A stretch of 64,000 nucleotides of DNA from JAWXUU01 sp044426045. GTDB lineage: Bacteria; Bacillota; Clostridia; Christensenellales; CAMQZB01. The notes under the pieces are model-generated. The model saw only the letters and a list, made by a program, of their open reading frames with translations. It ran no database searches and had not been told where the DNA came from. How positions within the stretch are numbered: the first letter of the stretch is position 1; each line of letters starts with the position of its first letter. Shown here one piece after another: positions 25,902-34,007 of this stretch. A program made the translations under genes and the position numbers. Location of the stretch: the NCBI GenBank assembly GCA_044426045.1, contig JAWXUX010000010.1:1-64000 (forward strand), written 5' to 3'.

Positions 25902-26114
25902 TAATCGTCTCCTACAAACTTTCTACTAATAGATTTCTACAATTTTCATAATTATACATTACAATAAGAAATTATGCAAGCTAAACATGAAAATAATTTT
26001 CTAAATTTTTACAATAGTAATTTAAATACAAAACCCCAAAATCACTTGTTGTTTAAGCGATTCAGGGGTTGTTTTTATTGATGTTTAGGGGTTTATTTAG
26101 TATACGTATTCCGC

Positions 26115-26129
26115 ACTTTATTCCCATTC
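26115..26129. repeat. 15-mer repeated at 9052-9066, possible att scar
   Basis: ACTTTATTCCCATTC is identical and in the same orientation at 9052-9066. On the minus strand it reads as codons for EWE followed by a stop, and here the frame upstream reads SKPRRIEWE, close to the conserved end of GMP synthase GuaA (SKPPxTIEWE). The 3' end of guaA is a known target of integrative elements. A terminator-like hairpin precedes each copy. Confidence 0.35.
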
Positions 26130-26345
26130 GATTCTTCTGGGTTTTGAACGCGGTGAAGCTGTGGAGCGTGGCGTGCGTTGTCGTGCATGGCATACCGCTT
26201 TCTCGCGATATTATATACCATATGTTTCTACGCTGTATCATAGTGGTCGCAAGCGCGATACCTGGGCGATTATCACAGTGGTATCACGGTGGTATCAGAA
26301 GCGATTGAGCGGTTTGAGGGACGTTTTTAATCCGTTTTTGGGTAT
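26130..26345. other. less AT-rich stretch without recognisable gene
   Basis: The base composition is clearly richer in G and C than the neighbourhood, with a tandem GGTATCAC motif near 26279-26300. Long ORFs exist on the plus strand, but they lack ribosome sites and their translations look unnatural. The stretch probably comes from acquired DNA. Confidence 0.3.
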
Positions 26346-26374
26346 AAAAAACACCCCAACGTGTGTTGAGGTGT
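26346..26374 (-). terminator. terminator at the end of the left duplicated tail
   Basis: The stem ACACCTCAAC/GTTGGGGTGT (minus-strand reading) is followed by six T. A degenerate version lies at about 60188-60221, at the end of the right copy. The 230 bases between the gene end and this hairpin are conserved in both copies. Confidence 0.65.
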
Positions 26375-26608
26375 CAATAGTGCAGCAGCTACCCACAATA
26401 TATTGGATAACCATTATATATTCGATATTCTCCCTTTATACTCCACTTCTCAGTGATAGAGTAATCGCAACTGTTTTGCGTAGCCCAAGTGATCAATCAA
26501 GGCTCGTGCTAGTTTCTTTTTTACTCACGAAAACAACAAAAATCGTGTTCTATAGCCGTCTGCTATTCTATTATATTATGTTTGCGTTAATCTGTCAACA
26601 GGAGGTTG

Positions 26609-27433
26609 TTATGATTTTCCATTTTGATTCGTTTGCACATTTTTGACATTGCTGATATATGAAACCAAACTAAAAGTAACCAATATGAGCGAACAAAACA
26701 ATTGATATACCGGGACAAGTTTGAACCAATCGCACACTTCTGAAACATCAATATTATATGCGGCTAAATACACAATTAAAGAATGTGCTCCCATAACTAT
26801 GCTGTCCACAACATCTTCGCCTATCAATAAATAGACACCAGAAAACAAGGCAGCTTCTTCAATTAAACTTTTAACTGCTAGTACAATACGTTCTCCATTA
26901 TTTATATTTGAATTTTTATCTTCTGTTGAAGTTACATCTTTAAAAAATGCAACATTTATTTCTGCTGTTCTTGAAATGATTCTCACGATTAACATTCCTG
27001 TGCAAAAAGCCACCACAATAGTACTTCCCATTGATTTAATTATATAAATAAATGTGATCAAAAACATGCTAATGCAAAGATTACATGTATTTAGACGTTT
27101 TATATAATCACCACGCTTGTGCTTTATCTGGCTTTTTCCCGACAAATACTCGTTTTTAATCTTGTTTTTATCCAAAAAGTACGCACTTGTAATCTTGTTT
27201 TTATATCGAGAAGACAAAAATAAATCTACACTTATGATATATTGTAATGCCACAGAAATAGACTTTTAACAACACTTTTTTACTTTCTCAAATGTACTCG
27301 TTGCATCATTTACTATTCCTTTATCAAAGTTGTTTTCATTATATACATCAAAATAGTTCACACTATGCAAAATTACGCTAATATAATGCGCATACACTGC
27401 ACCCATCAAATACAAGATAAAAATATTATTCAT
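26609..27433 (-). pseudogene. capsule-locus membrane protein, left copy with premature stop
   Basis: GGAGAG precedes ATG at 27433. The frame reads 55 codons (ending EKVKKCC), meets TAA at 27266-27268, then continues in the same frame to 26609. The total of 274 coding positions matches the intact right copy (268 residues, 60455-61261). From TSTEDKNSNINNGERIVLAV onward the two proteins are almost identical, whereas the N-terminal halves have diverged. Four or five membrane segments are present; the role is unknown. It sits after a broken ugd, the same order as in the right copy. An internal GTG at 27253 could still give a shorter product. Confidence 0.7.
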
Positions 27434-27520
27434 GTCACTCTCCTTTATTGATTATAACCTAATGCCATCGTCTTGTTAATTTACTAATTATTATATTATA
27501 ATTGATTGATAGACGAAAAA

Positions 27521-27568
27521 AAAGCACTGTGCAAAAATTTTTTTATCTTACACAATGCCCTTTTTTTT
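27521..27568 (-). terminator. terminator after the broken ugd copy
   Basis: The imperfect stem GCATTGTGTAA/TTGCACAGTGC (minus-strand reading) is followed by eight T. The same hairpin with perfect arms follows the intact ugd on the right. Confidence 0.65.
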
Positions 27569-27583
27569 ACGTTGCAGTTATCA

Positions 27584-28071
27584 CTAGTCCCTAAAATACA
27601 AATCACGCGTGTAGACTTTGTCTATCACATCAGCCATGTCTGAACTGCATCTGTTTGCGATGATCACATCTGATATTTGTTTAAACCCATTGACATCGCG
27701 AATGACTCTTGAATTGAAAATAAATCCTCTGCCATTGCTGGCTCGAATATCACTACTTCTATCCCTTTAGCTTTAATTCTCTTCATAACGCCCTGAATTG
27801 AGCTTTGGCGGAAGTTATCTGAGCCTGATTTCATTGTCAGGCGATATATTCCAATCACTTTTGGATTTCTTGCGATTATTTGTTCTGCGATGAAGTCTTT
27901 ACGCGTTCTGTTCGCATCAACAATCGCACCAATGATGTTTTGTGGCACTTCGTTGTAGTTTGCAAGAAGTTGTTTTGTATCTTTTGGCAAACAATATCCG
28001 CCGTAGCCAAATGATGGGTTGTTATAGTGCGTGCCGATACGTGGACCAACGCAGATGCCGCGTATGCTCAA
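27584..28071 (-). pseudogene. UDP-glucose 6-dehydrogenase, truncated and frameshifted copy
   Basis: This matches the C-terminal part of the intact Ugd at 61420-62604, from RIGTHYNNPSFGYGGYCLPK to the end. The catalytic Cys in GGYCLPKDTKQ is kept, but the whole NAD-binding N-terminal half is missing. After AMAED a one-base loss in a T-run shifts the frame, so translation ends early (LNKYQM, stop at 27664); the original stop is at 27584. The upstream junction with a flippase remnant lies near 28072-28080. Confidence 0.85.
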
Positions 28072-28078
28072 TTAATGC

Positions 28079-28405
28079 CTATATCATATTATCAATTAGT
28101 TGAGTACTACAAAAGTATGTTCTGCAGACCCGCAAATATTCCAACTTCTTTTCTGTAAATTCATTCATTCCATTATTAAAGACGCCAGATGATAGATTCA
28201 ACGTGGCAAAAATTGCTATTACTGTACTCCAATTGAAAACCGTAACGATGCCCTAGTCTGTCGTTGATAGAATTCTCGTGAATATTAGTGTAGTTATAAG
28301 TGACATACATCTGCTTGATAATGTACATATTAAAAACCATATGGAAGCTTTCATCGAAGCGGACAATATGGTATATTTTTTTATTAAACCATTGTTTAAA
28401 TTCAA
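28079..28405 (-). pseudogene. Wzx flippase, N-terminal remnant
   Basis: AGGAGAA precedes a TTG start at 28405. The frame reads KASIWFLICTLSS, TTLIFTRILSTTD, then a TAG where Tyr of the family's DYG motif belongs, then GIVTVFNWSTVIAIFATLNL and SSGVFNNGMNEFTEKKLEYL. It resembles residues 15-100 of the intact Wzx at 36305-37723. The rest is lost at the junction with the broken ugd. It is the fossil of another polysaccharide locus. Confidence 0.75.
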
Positions 28406-28451
28406 ATTATTCTCCTATAAAAATGATACTTTCACCAAAACACATAAGAAC

Positions 28452-29439
28452 TTATACATCTAGCGATATTTTATTAACTACTCCTTTTTTTGAAAAAGGC
28501 ACACTAATCCCCATATTTATAAGTGCCCGTATAGCAAATTCATTGTCTGACTTATCTATTCTAACCAATGAAATAACGTTGTACCCCAGTTTGTTTGCAA
28601 CATTTAATAATGAGGTTAAATTGCCAATTACTACAATTTTTTTATCATACAAATCTACAAGAACTTTTTCTGCTGGTATTATTGAACCAATTTCTTTTGC
28701 AAACACGCTATCCTGCAAATTTTTAAATTGATCTATCTCTCTATGGTGATACTTATATAATAATATAGCACCTTGTTTCTCGCAATATTCTAATAATGCT
28801 TCACAAATATTATTAATGATTTTTTCTCTATATATGGAGTTAACTGATCTTGTTATCATCTCCAAACTAACTTCATTACTTTTTTTGCCAGATAATTCTG
28901 CCCTTACTGATTTTGGAAAAAGAACATATACTTCACTATATATCAAACTCATACCATAACAGTGACCTTCTCTAAAACAATAATTCTTGCCGTAAAATAT
29001 TCTTCTAAATATACTTCTAATCAATTCTGTATACGATTTAATCTTCATTTGTGTATTAATTATAGTAGGCAAACTATTTTGATTATTAAAGTTTATATAC
29101 GAATAATATGCATCCTCTTCCATATACAAACATATGATATTTGGATTTCACTTACAAATTTTACTCAAGACCATTGTATTATAATATCTTTCTTGACTTA
29201 AAAAAAATCCTACCATATCTATTCTTAAATATTCTTCTACTTTTAAATAGAACTATTGCCATTTCAATTTCATTTAAAAAACTATTTGTGACGACGACAA
29301 TATTTTTTCTAACTACCAAAACACTATTAAAAATATTTCTATAATTATTAAGTAATTCTTTGGACAAATTAAATTCTGAGAAAATAATTAAGTCATTGAT
29401 ATCGCATAAAAACTGTTCTTGTAAAACAGCTGTTGCCAT
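28452..29439 (-). pseudogene. glycosyltransferase, probably GT52/sialyltransferase-like, broken
   Basis: Two ORFs (29179-29439, 86 codons; 28452-29129, 225 codons) appear to be halves of one protein of about 330 residues. The frame changes near a T-rich run at about 29190 and a TGA stands in the joined frame near 29147. The second half has PNIICLYMEEDAYYSY, ILLYKYHHRE, then IIPAEKVLVDLYDKKIVVIGN and SLLNVANKLGYNVISL, the pattern of GT52/capsular sialyltransferase-like enzymes (phosphate-binding HHRE, then Ser/Thr-rich loop). The family call is moderate; the break is visible directly. Confidence 0.55.
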
Positions 29440-29483
29440 AATTTAATTATATTGAGTATGCATTATATATAAATTTCTTTTCA

Positions 29484-30662
29484 TTATATTTCTTCACTTA
29501 TGTACCATTCATTATTTAAAATATGCGCAATACTACATGGCCCAGATTTGACGTTAATACGCATCACCTGCTGTAAGTTTTGAATGAGTTGCACCAACCT
29601 TTTTGGAGCTATTTCAGCACTCCATTCATAAATAATAGTGCTGTATGCGTTCTTGCCACATCTCTCTCGCTCCGCGTCATTATCTGTAAAAAATCTTACA
29701 TTATTATATAAATCCTCAAAATCATCATTTTTGTATATCAATCCATTTTCTCCGTTTTTAATTAAAAAAGGCACAGCCCCTATTGCATGGCTTGCCACAA
29801 TAGCACAGCCACTGTTCATTGCTTCATTTAAAACAGCACCCCAGCCTTCATTAAAATCAGAAGTAAATAAAAAGATATTTGCTGATTCCATATGTGTTCT
29901 TACTTCAGCACTTGGCATGGAACCAAGCATTTTTACATGCTCATCAAGGTCTTTTTCTTTGACTAATTTACTTATTTCATCAAACATTTCACCAGTGCCT
30001 ATCATTTTCAAAATAAAATTATAGCCATCTGCTTTCAATCTTTCAGCAACTGCAATTGCTTTTTCTGGATGCTTCAAATCAATGAATCTTGCACACCATA
30101 GAAGTTCTAGTTTATCTTTCGGTTTATTCTCTATCAATTTTTCAATATCATGCTCTTTAGTCTCTGGAAAATATCCCCATTTATATGTTCTACCTACATA
30201 GTTATTAGTCAGACTATAATCATATGCAGCATATGCACTTGCACATAATAAAAACATGTTCTTATTTTGCAGAACCTTATGATTAATAAACATTCCAATA
30301 CGATGTTTTACCGATTTTAATTTATGAAAACCTGTCTTATAAATTCTTTCAGAATATCTAAACGTTAATTTTTTCTTTAGCGCACGTTTCCTAATATAAC
30401 TAACTGGTGCAGCACCAATAATCACAACATCAAATTCATTAGCTATACGTTTCGCTATTTTCTTTTGATCTTTGCTTTCATATGCCCTAATAACCCATGG
30501 ATACTTTTTATTCATATCTTCATAGCCAAGACTAACAACTGATTGATTGAATGGATTAGTTGCAACAAATTTATAGTTATCTTCGCCAACCAACTTTATC
30601 AGTTCTTGAGCAAATGGCAATTGATGATGATTTAAAAAATTACTGAAAAATGCTATTTTCAT
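29484..30662 (-). CDS. GT4-family glycosyltransferase
   Basis: A 392-residue GT-B enzyme with the opening MKIAFFSNFLNHHQ, LLWCARFIDLKHPEKAI at the start of the donor-binding half, and the E-x7-E region FNEGWGAVLNEAMNSGCAIVASHAIGAVPFL. The start ATG sits 2 bases after the CapG gene, in the same operon. Its place directly after capE-capF-capG suggests transfer of L-FucNAc, but this is inference. The broken enzyme at 40846-41990 is a close paralogue (same start and the EGWGAVL core). Confidence 0.85.
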   Translation of the reverse strand: MKIAFFSNFLNHHQLPFAQELIKLVGEDNYKFVATNPFNQSVVSLGYEDMNKKYPWVIRAYESKDQKKIAKRIANEFDVVIIGAAPVSYIRKRALKKKLTFRYSERIYKTGFHKLKSVKHRIGMFINHKVLQNKNMFLLCASAYAAYDYSLTNNYVGRTYKWGYFPETKEHDIEKLIENKPKDKLELLWCARFIDLKHPEKAIAVAERLKADGYNFILKMIGTGEMFDEISKLVKEKDLDEHVKMLGSMPSAEVRTHMESANIFLFTSDFNEGWGAVLNEAMNSGCAIVASHAIGAVPFLIKNGENGLIYKNDDFEDLYNNVRFFTDNDAERERCGKNAYSTIIYEWSAEIAPKRLVQLIQNLQQVMRINVKSGPCSIAHILNNEWYISEEI

Positions 30663-30663
30663 A

Positions 30664-31815
30664 CTACCCTTCCCTCCAAACCATACGATTTACTATATTC
30701 GTATAGCTTTGAATTATTTTTACTACTTTTGTGCTTACGTTTTGGTCGGTGTAGTTTGGAACTGGGATGCCTAGGTCGGCTGCCACATTCATTTCTACTG
30801 CCATTTCTACTGATTGCAGAACTTCGTTTGTTGTGATTCCCGCGATGATGAAGTTTCCTTTATCTATTGCTTCTGGGCGTTCGGTTGAAGTTCTTATGCA
30901 CACTGCTGGAATTGGGTTTCCTACTGATAGGAAGAAACTTGATTCTTCTGGCAGTGTTCCGCTGTCTGACACCACGGCGAATGCGTTCATTTGCAGGTTG
31001 TTGTAGTCATGGAAGCCTAGCGGTTTATTTTGTTTTACTCTTTTATCGAACACGAACCCGCGTTTTGCGATGTAGTTCGCGCTTCTTGGGTGGCATGAAT
31101 ATAGGATTGGCATATCGTATTTTTCTGCCAATGCATTCACCGCGTTCATAAGGTTGAAGAAGTTCTCTTCTGTGTCGATATTTTCTTCTCTATGCGCCGA
31201 CAATAAGATGTATTTGCCTTTTTCTAAACCAAGTTTCGCGAGTATATCGCTAGATTTTATTTGCTCTAAATTCTCTGCAAGCACTTCCGCCATTGGCGAG
31301 CCTGTCACGTATGTTCTTTCTTTTGCAGTGCCTTCGCTGTTTAGATATCTTCTTGCATGCTCTGAATAACACATGTTCACATCCGAAATATGGTCGACGA
31401 TTCTGCGGTTAGTTTCTTCTGGCAAACATTCGTCGAAGCATCTGTTCCCTGCTTCCATATGGAAGATTGGAATGTGCAATCTTTTTGCTGAAATTGCAGA
31501 AAGGCACGAGTTTGTGTCCCCCAAAATCAAAAGTGCGTCGGGCTTTTGTTCCACCATCACTTTATATGATTTAGCGATAATATTGCCAATCGTTTCGCCG
31601 AGATCAGCGCCAACTGCATCGAGATAAAAATCTGGCGTGCGAAGTCCCAAATCATCGAAGAACACTTGATTTAGTTCATAGTCATAGTTTTGACCTGTGT
31701 GAACCAAGATTTGGTCGAAATATTTATCACATTTATTAATCACAGCAGCAAGGCGAATAATTTCTGGTCTTGTGCCGATTATTGTCATTATTTTTAGTTT
31801 TTTAGTGTCTGCCAT
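30664..31815 (-). CDS. capG: UDP-GlcNAc 2-epimerase family, CapG-like
   Basis: A 383-residue non-hydrolysing 2-epimerase: IGTRPEIIRLAAVI near the start, QNYDYELNQVFF, LGDTNSCLSA, HMEAGNRCFDE, SAHREENIDTEENF and SDSGTLPEESSFF. In the CapE-CapF-CapG route it converts UDP-2-acetamido-2,6-dideoxy-L-talose to UDP-L-FucNAc. I set the start at the ATG at 31815 (MADTKKLK), which has GAAGAGG upstream and follows the capF stop by one base; an earlier ATG at 31830 lies inside capF. The three genes run in order E-F-G in the direction of transcription. Confidence 0.9.
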   Translation of the reverse strand: MADTKKLKIMTIIGTRPEIIRLAAVINKCDKYFDQILVHTGQNYDYELNQVFFDDLGLRTPDFYLDAVGADLGETIGNIIAKSYKVMVEQKPDALLILGDTNSCLSAISAKRLHIPIFHMEAGNRCFDECLPEETNRRIVDHISDVNMCYSEHARRYLNSEGTAKERTYVTGSPMAEVLAENLEQIKSSDILAKLGLEKGKYILLSAHREENIDTEENFFNLMNAVNALAEKYDMPILYSCHPRSANYIAKRGFVFDKRVKQNKPLGFHDYNNLQMNAFAVVSDSGTLPEESSFFLSVGNPIPAVCIRTSTERPEAIDKGNFIIAGITTNEVLQSVEMAVEMNVAADLGIPVPNYTDQNVSTKVVKIIQSYTNIVNRMVWREG

Positions 31816-31816
31816 G

Positions 31817-32962
31817 TTATACCTCTTCAAAATATGTGTCTGGAACGTTTGGATTGAAAATTTCGTTGCACCACATGATTGTCACCATGTCGTTGTCGCC
31901 GAGATTTTCTATGTTATGCGTTAGCCCCACTGGAATATCCACAACTTCTAGCTTGTCTCCACTCACGAAATATTCTACAATTTCGCTTGTGTTTATATTT
32001 CTGAACCTGATCACGCCGCTGCCACTGACAACAAGGAATTTTTCGTTCTTTGTGTGGTGCCAATGTTGACCTTTTGTGATGTTTGGTTTCGACACATTCA
32101 CGCTGACTTGTCCGTTGTTTATCGTGTGGATAAATTCAGTGAATGAACCTCTGTTGTCCACGTTCATTTTGAGCGGATAGCTCAAATCGTCAATTGGAAT
32201 ATAGCTAAGGTATGTTGCGTGGAGTTTTTTTGTTAGCGCATCTTCCATATTTGGAATTTCTAGTGTTTTACGTGAATTTTTGAATGATTGAATCATATCT
32301 ACAATCTCACCTAGTGTTGCTTTGTGTTGTGGCGATACTTTGAAATATCCATCTTGAAATTCAAGCGGTTTGGCTTTTAAAGCTTTTAAACATGAATTAA
32401 CGACGTCGTCAATATAGACTACTGTCATTTCATAGTTTCTATCATTGACTGTGATCGGCAAATCTCTTGCAATGTTGTGGCAAAATGTTGCAATCGCGCT
32501 GTTATAGTTTGGTCTGCACCACTTGCCAAAAACATTTGGTAAGCGAAAAATATATGTTGTTACATCATTGTGTCTAGCATATTCAATCAGATAATCTTCG
32601 CCAGCTTTCTTGCTTTTGCCGTAGTCATTATCCAAGCTAGCTTGAATTGAACTAGACATCAAAATCGCAGCTTTGTTGCTGTTCATTTTGAGGTTATCTA
32701 GCAAAGTTGTCGTGAATCCGAAGTTTCCTTCCATGAATTCACTGACATTCTCTGGTCTATTAACACCTGCAAGATGGAACACAAAATCACAATCTTTGCA
32801 ATAGCCGTCAAGTTCTTCCGCTGTTGTTTCAATATCGCATTTATACATTTCAATCGGCGTTGCAAACTGAAATCTCTTGCTTTTGCCATCGCGAATGTTC
32901 TCAAGTTCAGCTATTAAGTTTTTGCCGACAAATCCGTTAGCACCCGTCACTAATATTTTCAT
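31817..32962 (-). CDS. capF: CapF-like bifunctional reductase/cupin of L-FucNAc synthesis
   Basis: A 381-residue protein with an N-terminal SDR domain (MKILVTGANGFVGKN, FHLAGVNRPENV, DYGKSKKAGED) and a C-terminal cupin (KGQHWHHTKNEKFLVVSG, then PVGLTHNIENLG) that binds a metal through its His residues. CapF reduces the 4-keto-L-sugar made by CapE. ATG at 32962, behind GGAGAAG, is chosen; it lies two bases past the capE stop. The two-domain form is the same as in Staphylococcus Cap5F. Confidence 0.92.
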   Translation of the reverse strand: MKILVTGANGFVGKNLIAELENIRDGKSKRFQFATPIEMYKCDIETTAEELDGYCKDCDFVFHLAGVNRPENVSEFMEGNFGFTTTLLDNLKMNSNKAAILMSSSIQASLDNDYGKSKKAGEDYLIEYARHNDVTTYIFRLPNVFGKWCRPNYNSAIATFCHNIARDLPITVNDRNYEMTVVYIDDVVNSCLKALKAKPLEFQDGYFKVSPQHKATLGEIVDMIQSFKNSRKTLEIPNMEDALTKKLHATYLSYIPIDDLSYPLKMNVDNRGSFTEFIHTINNGQVSVNVSKPNITKGQHWHHTKNEKFLVVSGSGVIRFRNINTSEIVEYFVSGDKLEVVDIPVGLTHNIENLGDNDMVTIMWCNEIFNPNVPDTYFEEV

Positions 32963-32963
32963 A

Positions 32964-34001
32964 TTACTTCTCCAAACTTGCGAGTTCGCCTCTGATATAT
33001 TCAAGCGTCAAGAGTTTTTCTTTCACTTGCTCTACTGTCAAAAGTTCTGTATTATTTGAATTAAATTCCGTCAAAGTGTTGCGCTCTTTATCGCCATCTT
33101 TGAAGAATTTATCATAGTTTAAATCCCGCTTATCACATGGAACGCGGAAAAAATCGCCTAGGTCAATTGCATTGCCACACTCCTCGTTTGTGAGCAGTGT
33201 TTCATACATCTTTTCACCATGGCGAATTCCGATTATTTTAATTTCATTTTTAGATTTGAATAACTCGTTCACAGCTTGAGCTAGTACACCAATCGTGCAA
33301 GCTGGCGCTTTTTGAACCAAAATATCACCGCTTGTGCCGTTTTCAAAAGCAAATAACACAAGATCCACAGCTTCTTCAAGTGACATGATAAAACGCGTCA
33401 TTGAAGGTTCTGTGATCGTGATAGGTTGTCCACTCTTAATTTGGTCAATCCATAGAGGAATAACCGACCCACGAGAACACATAACGTTTCCGTAGCGCGT
33501 GCAACAAATCTTAGTCTTATCTGGCGAAACAGTGCGAGATTTTGCCACAATAACTTTTTCCATCATCGCTTTTGATGTTCCCATCGCGTTTACTGGATAG
33601 GCAGCCTTGTCAGTTGAAAGACAAATAATTCTGCTTACGCCCTCTTCAATAGCCGCTGTCAAAACGTTATCTGTTCCAAGAACATTAGTTTTCACCGCTT
33701 CAATAGGGAAAAATTCACATGACGGCACCTGTTTCAAAGCTGCAGCATGGAAAATATAATCCACGCCATGCATAGCGTTTTTCACGCTAGCAAGATCACG
33801 AACATCACCTATGTAAAACTTAATCTTCCCCGCATGCTCTGGCATACGAACTTGAAATTCATGGCGCATATCATCTTGCTTCTTCTCGTCACGAGAAAAA
33901 ATACGAATCTCACCAATATCTGTTGCAAGAAATCCATTAAGGACCGCATTCCCAAATGAACCAGTGCCCCCTGTTATCAATAGTGTTTTGTTTTTAAACA
34001 T
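32964..34001 (-). CDS. capE: CapE-like UDP-GlcNAc 4,6-dehydratase/5-epimerase
   Basis: A 345-residue extended SDR of the polysaccharide_synt_2 family: TGGTGSFGNAVLNGFL, FSRDEKKQDDMRHEF, HAAALKQVPSCEFFP, CLSTDKAAYPVNAMGTSK and SLEEAVDLV. In the active-site segment the usual Tyr of YxxxK is Met (NAMGTSK), as found in CapE-type enzymes. It takes UDP-GlcNAc to the 2,6-dideoxy-4-keto-L-arabino form, the first step to UDP-L-FucNAc. GAGGAAG precedes the ATG. Confidence 0.92.
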   Translation of the reverse strand: MFKNKTLLITGGTGSFGNAVLNGFLATDIGEIRIFSRDEKKQDDMRHEFQVRMPEHAGKIKFYIGDVRDLASVKNAMHGVDYIFHAAALKQVPSCEFFPIEAVKTNVLGTDNVLTAAIEEGVSRIICLSTDKAAYPVNAMGTSKAMMEKVIVAKSRTVSPDKTKICCTRYGNVMCSRGSVIPLWIDQIKSGQPITITEPSMTRFIMSLEEAVDLVLFAFENGTSGDILVQKAPACTIGVLAQAVNELFKSKNEIKIIGIRHGEKMYETLLTNEECGNAIDLGDFFRVPCDKRDLNYDKFFKDGDKERNTLTEFNSNNTELLTVEQVKEKLLTLEYIRGELASLEK

Positions 34002-34007
34002 ACTTCC

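Noticed and set aside
26069..26646. Two overlapping plus-strand ORFs of 79 and 161 codons
   Set aside because: No Shine-Dalgarno site, translations look unnatural, and the second runs through the duplicated tail whose other copy has no such frame.
28278..28731. Plus-strand ORFs of 61 and 143 codons
   Set aside because: They lie antisense to the wzx and glycosyltransferase remnants, lack ribosome sites and have no recognisable motifs.
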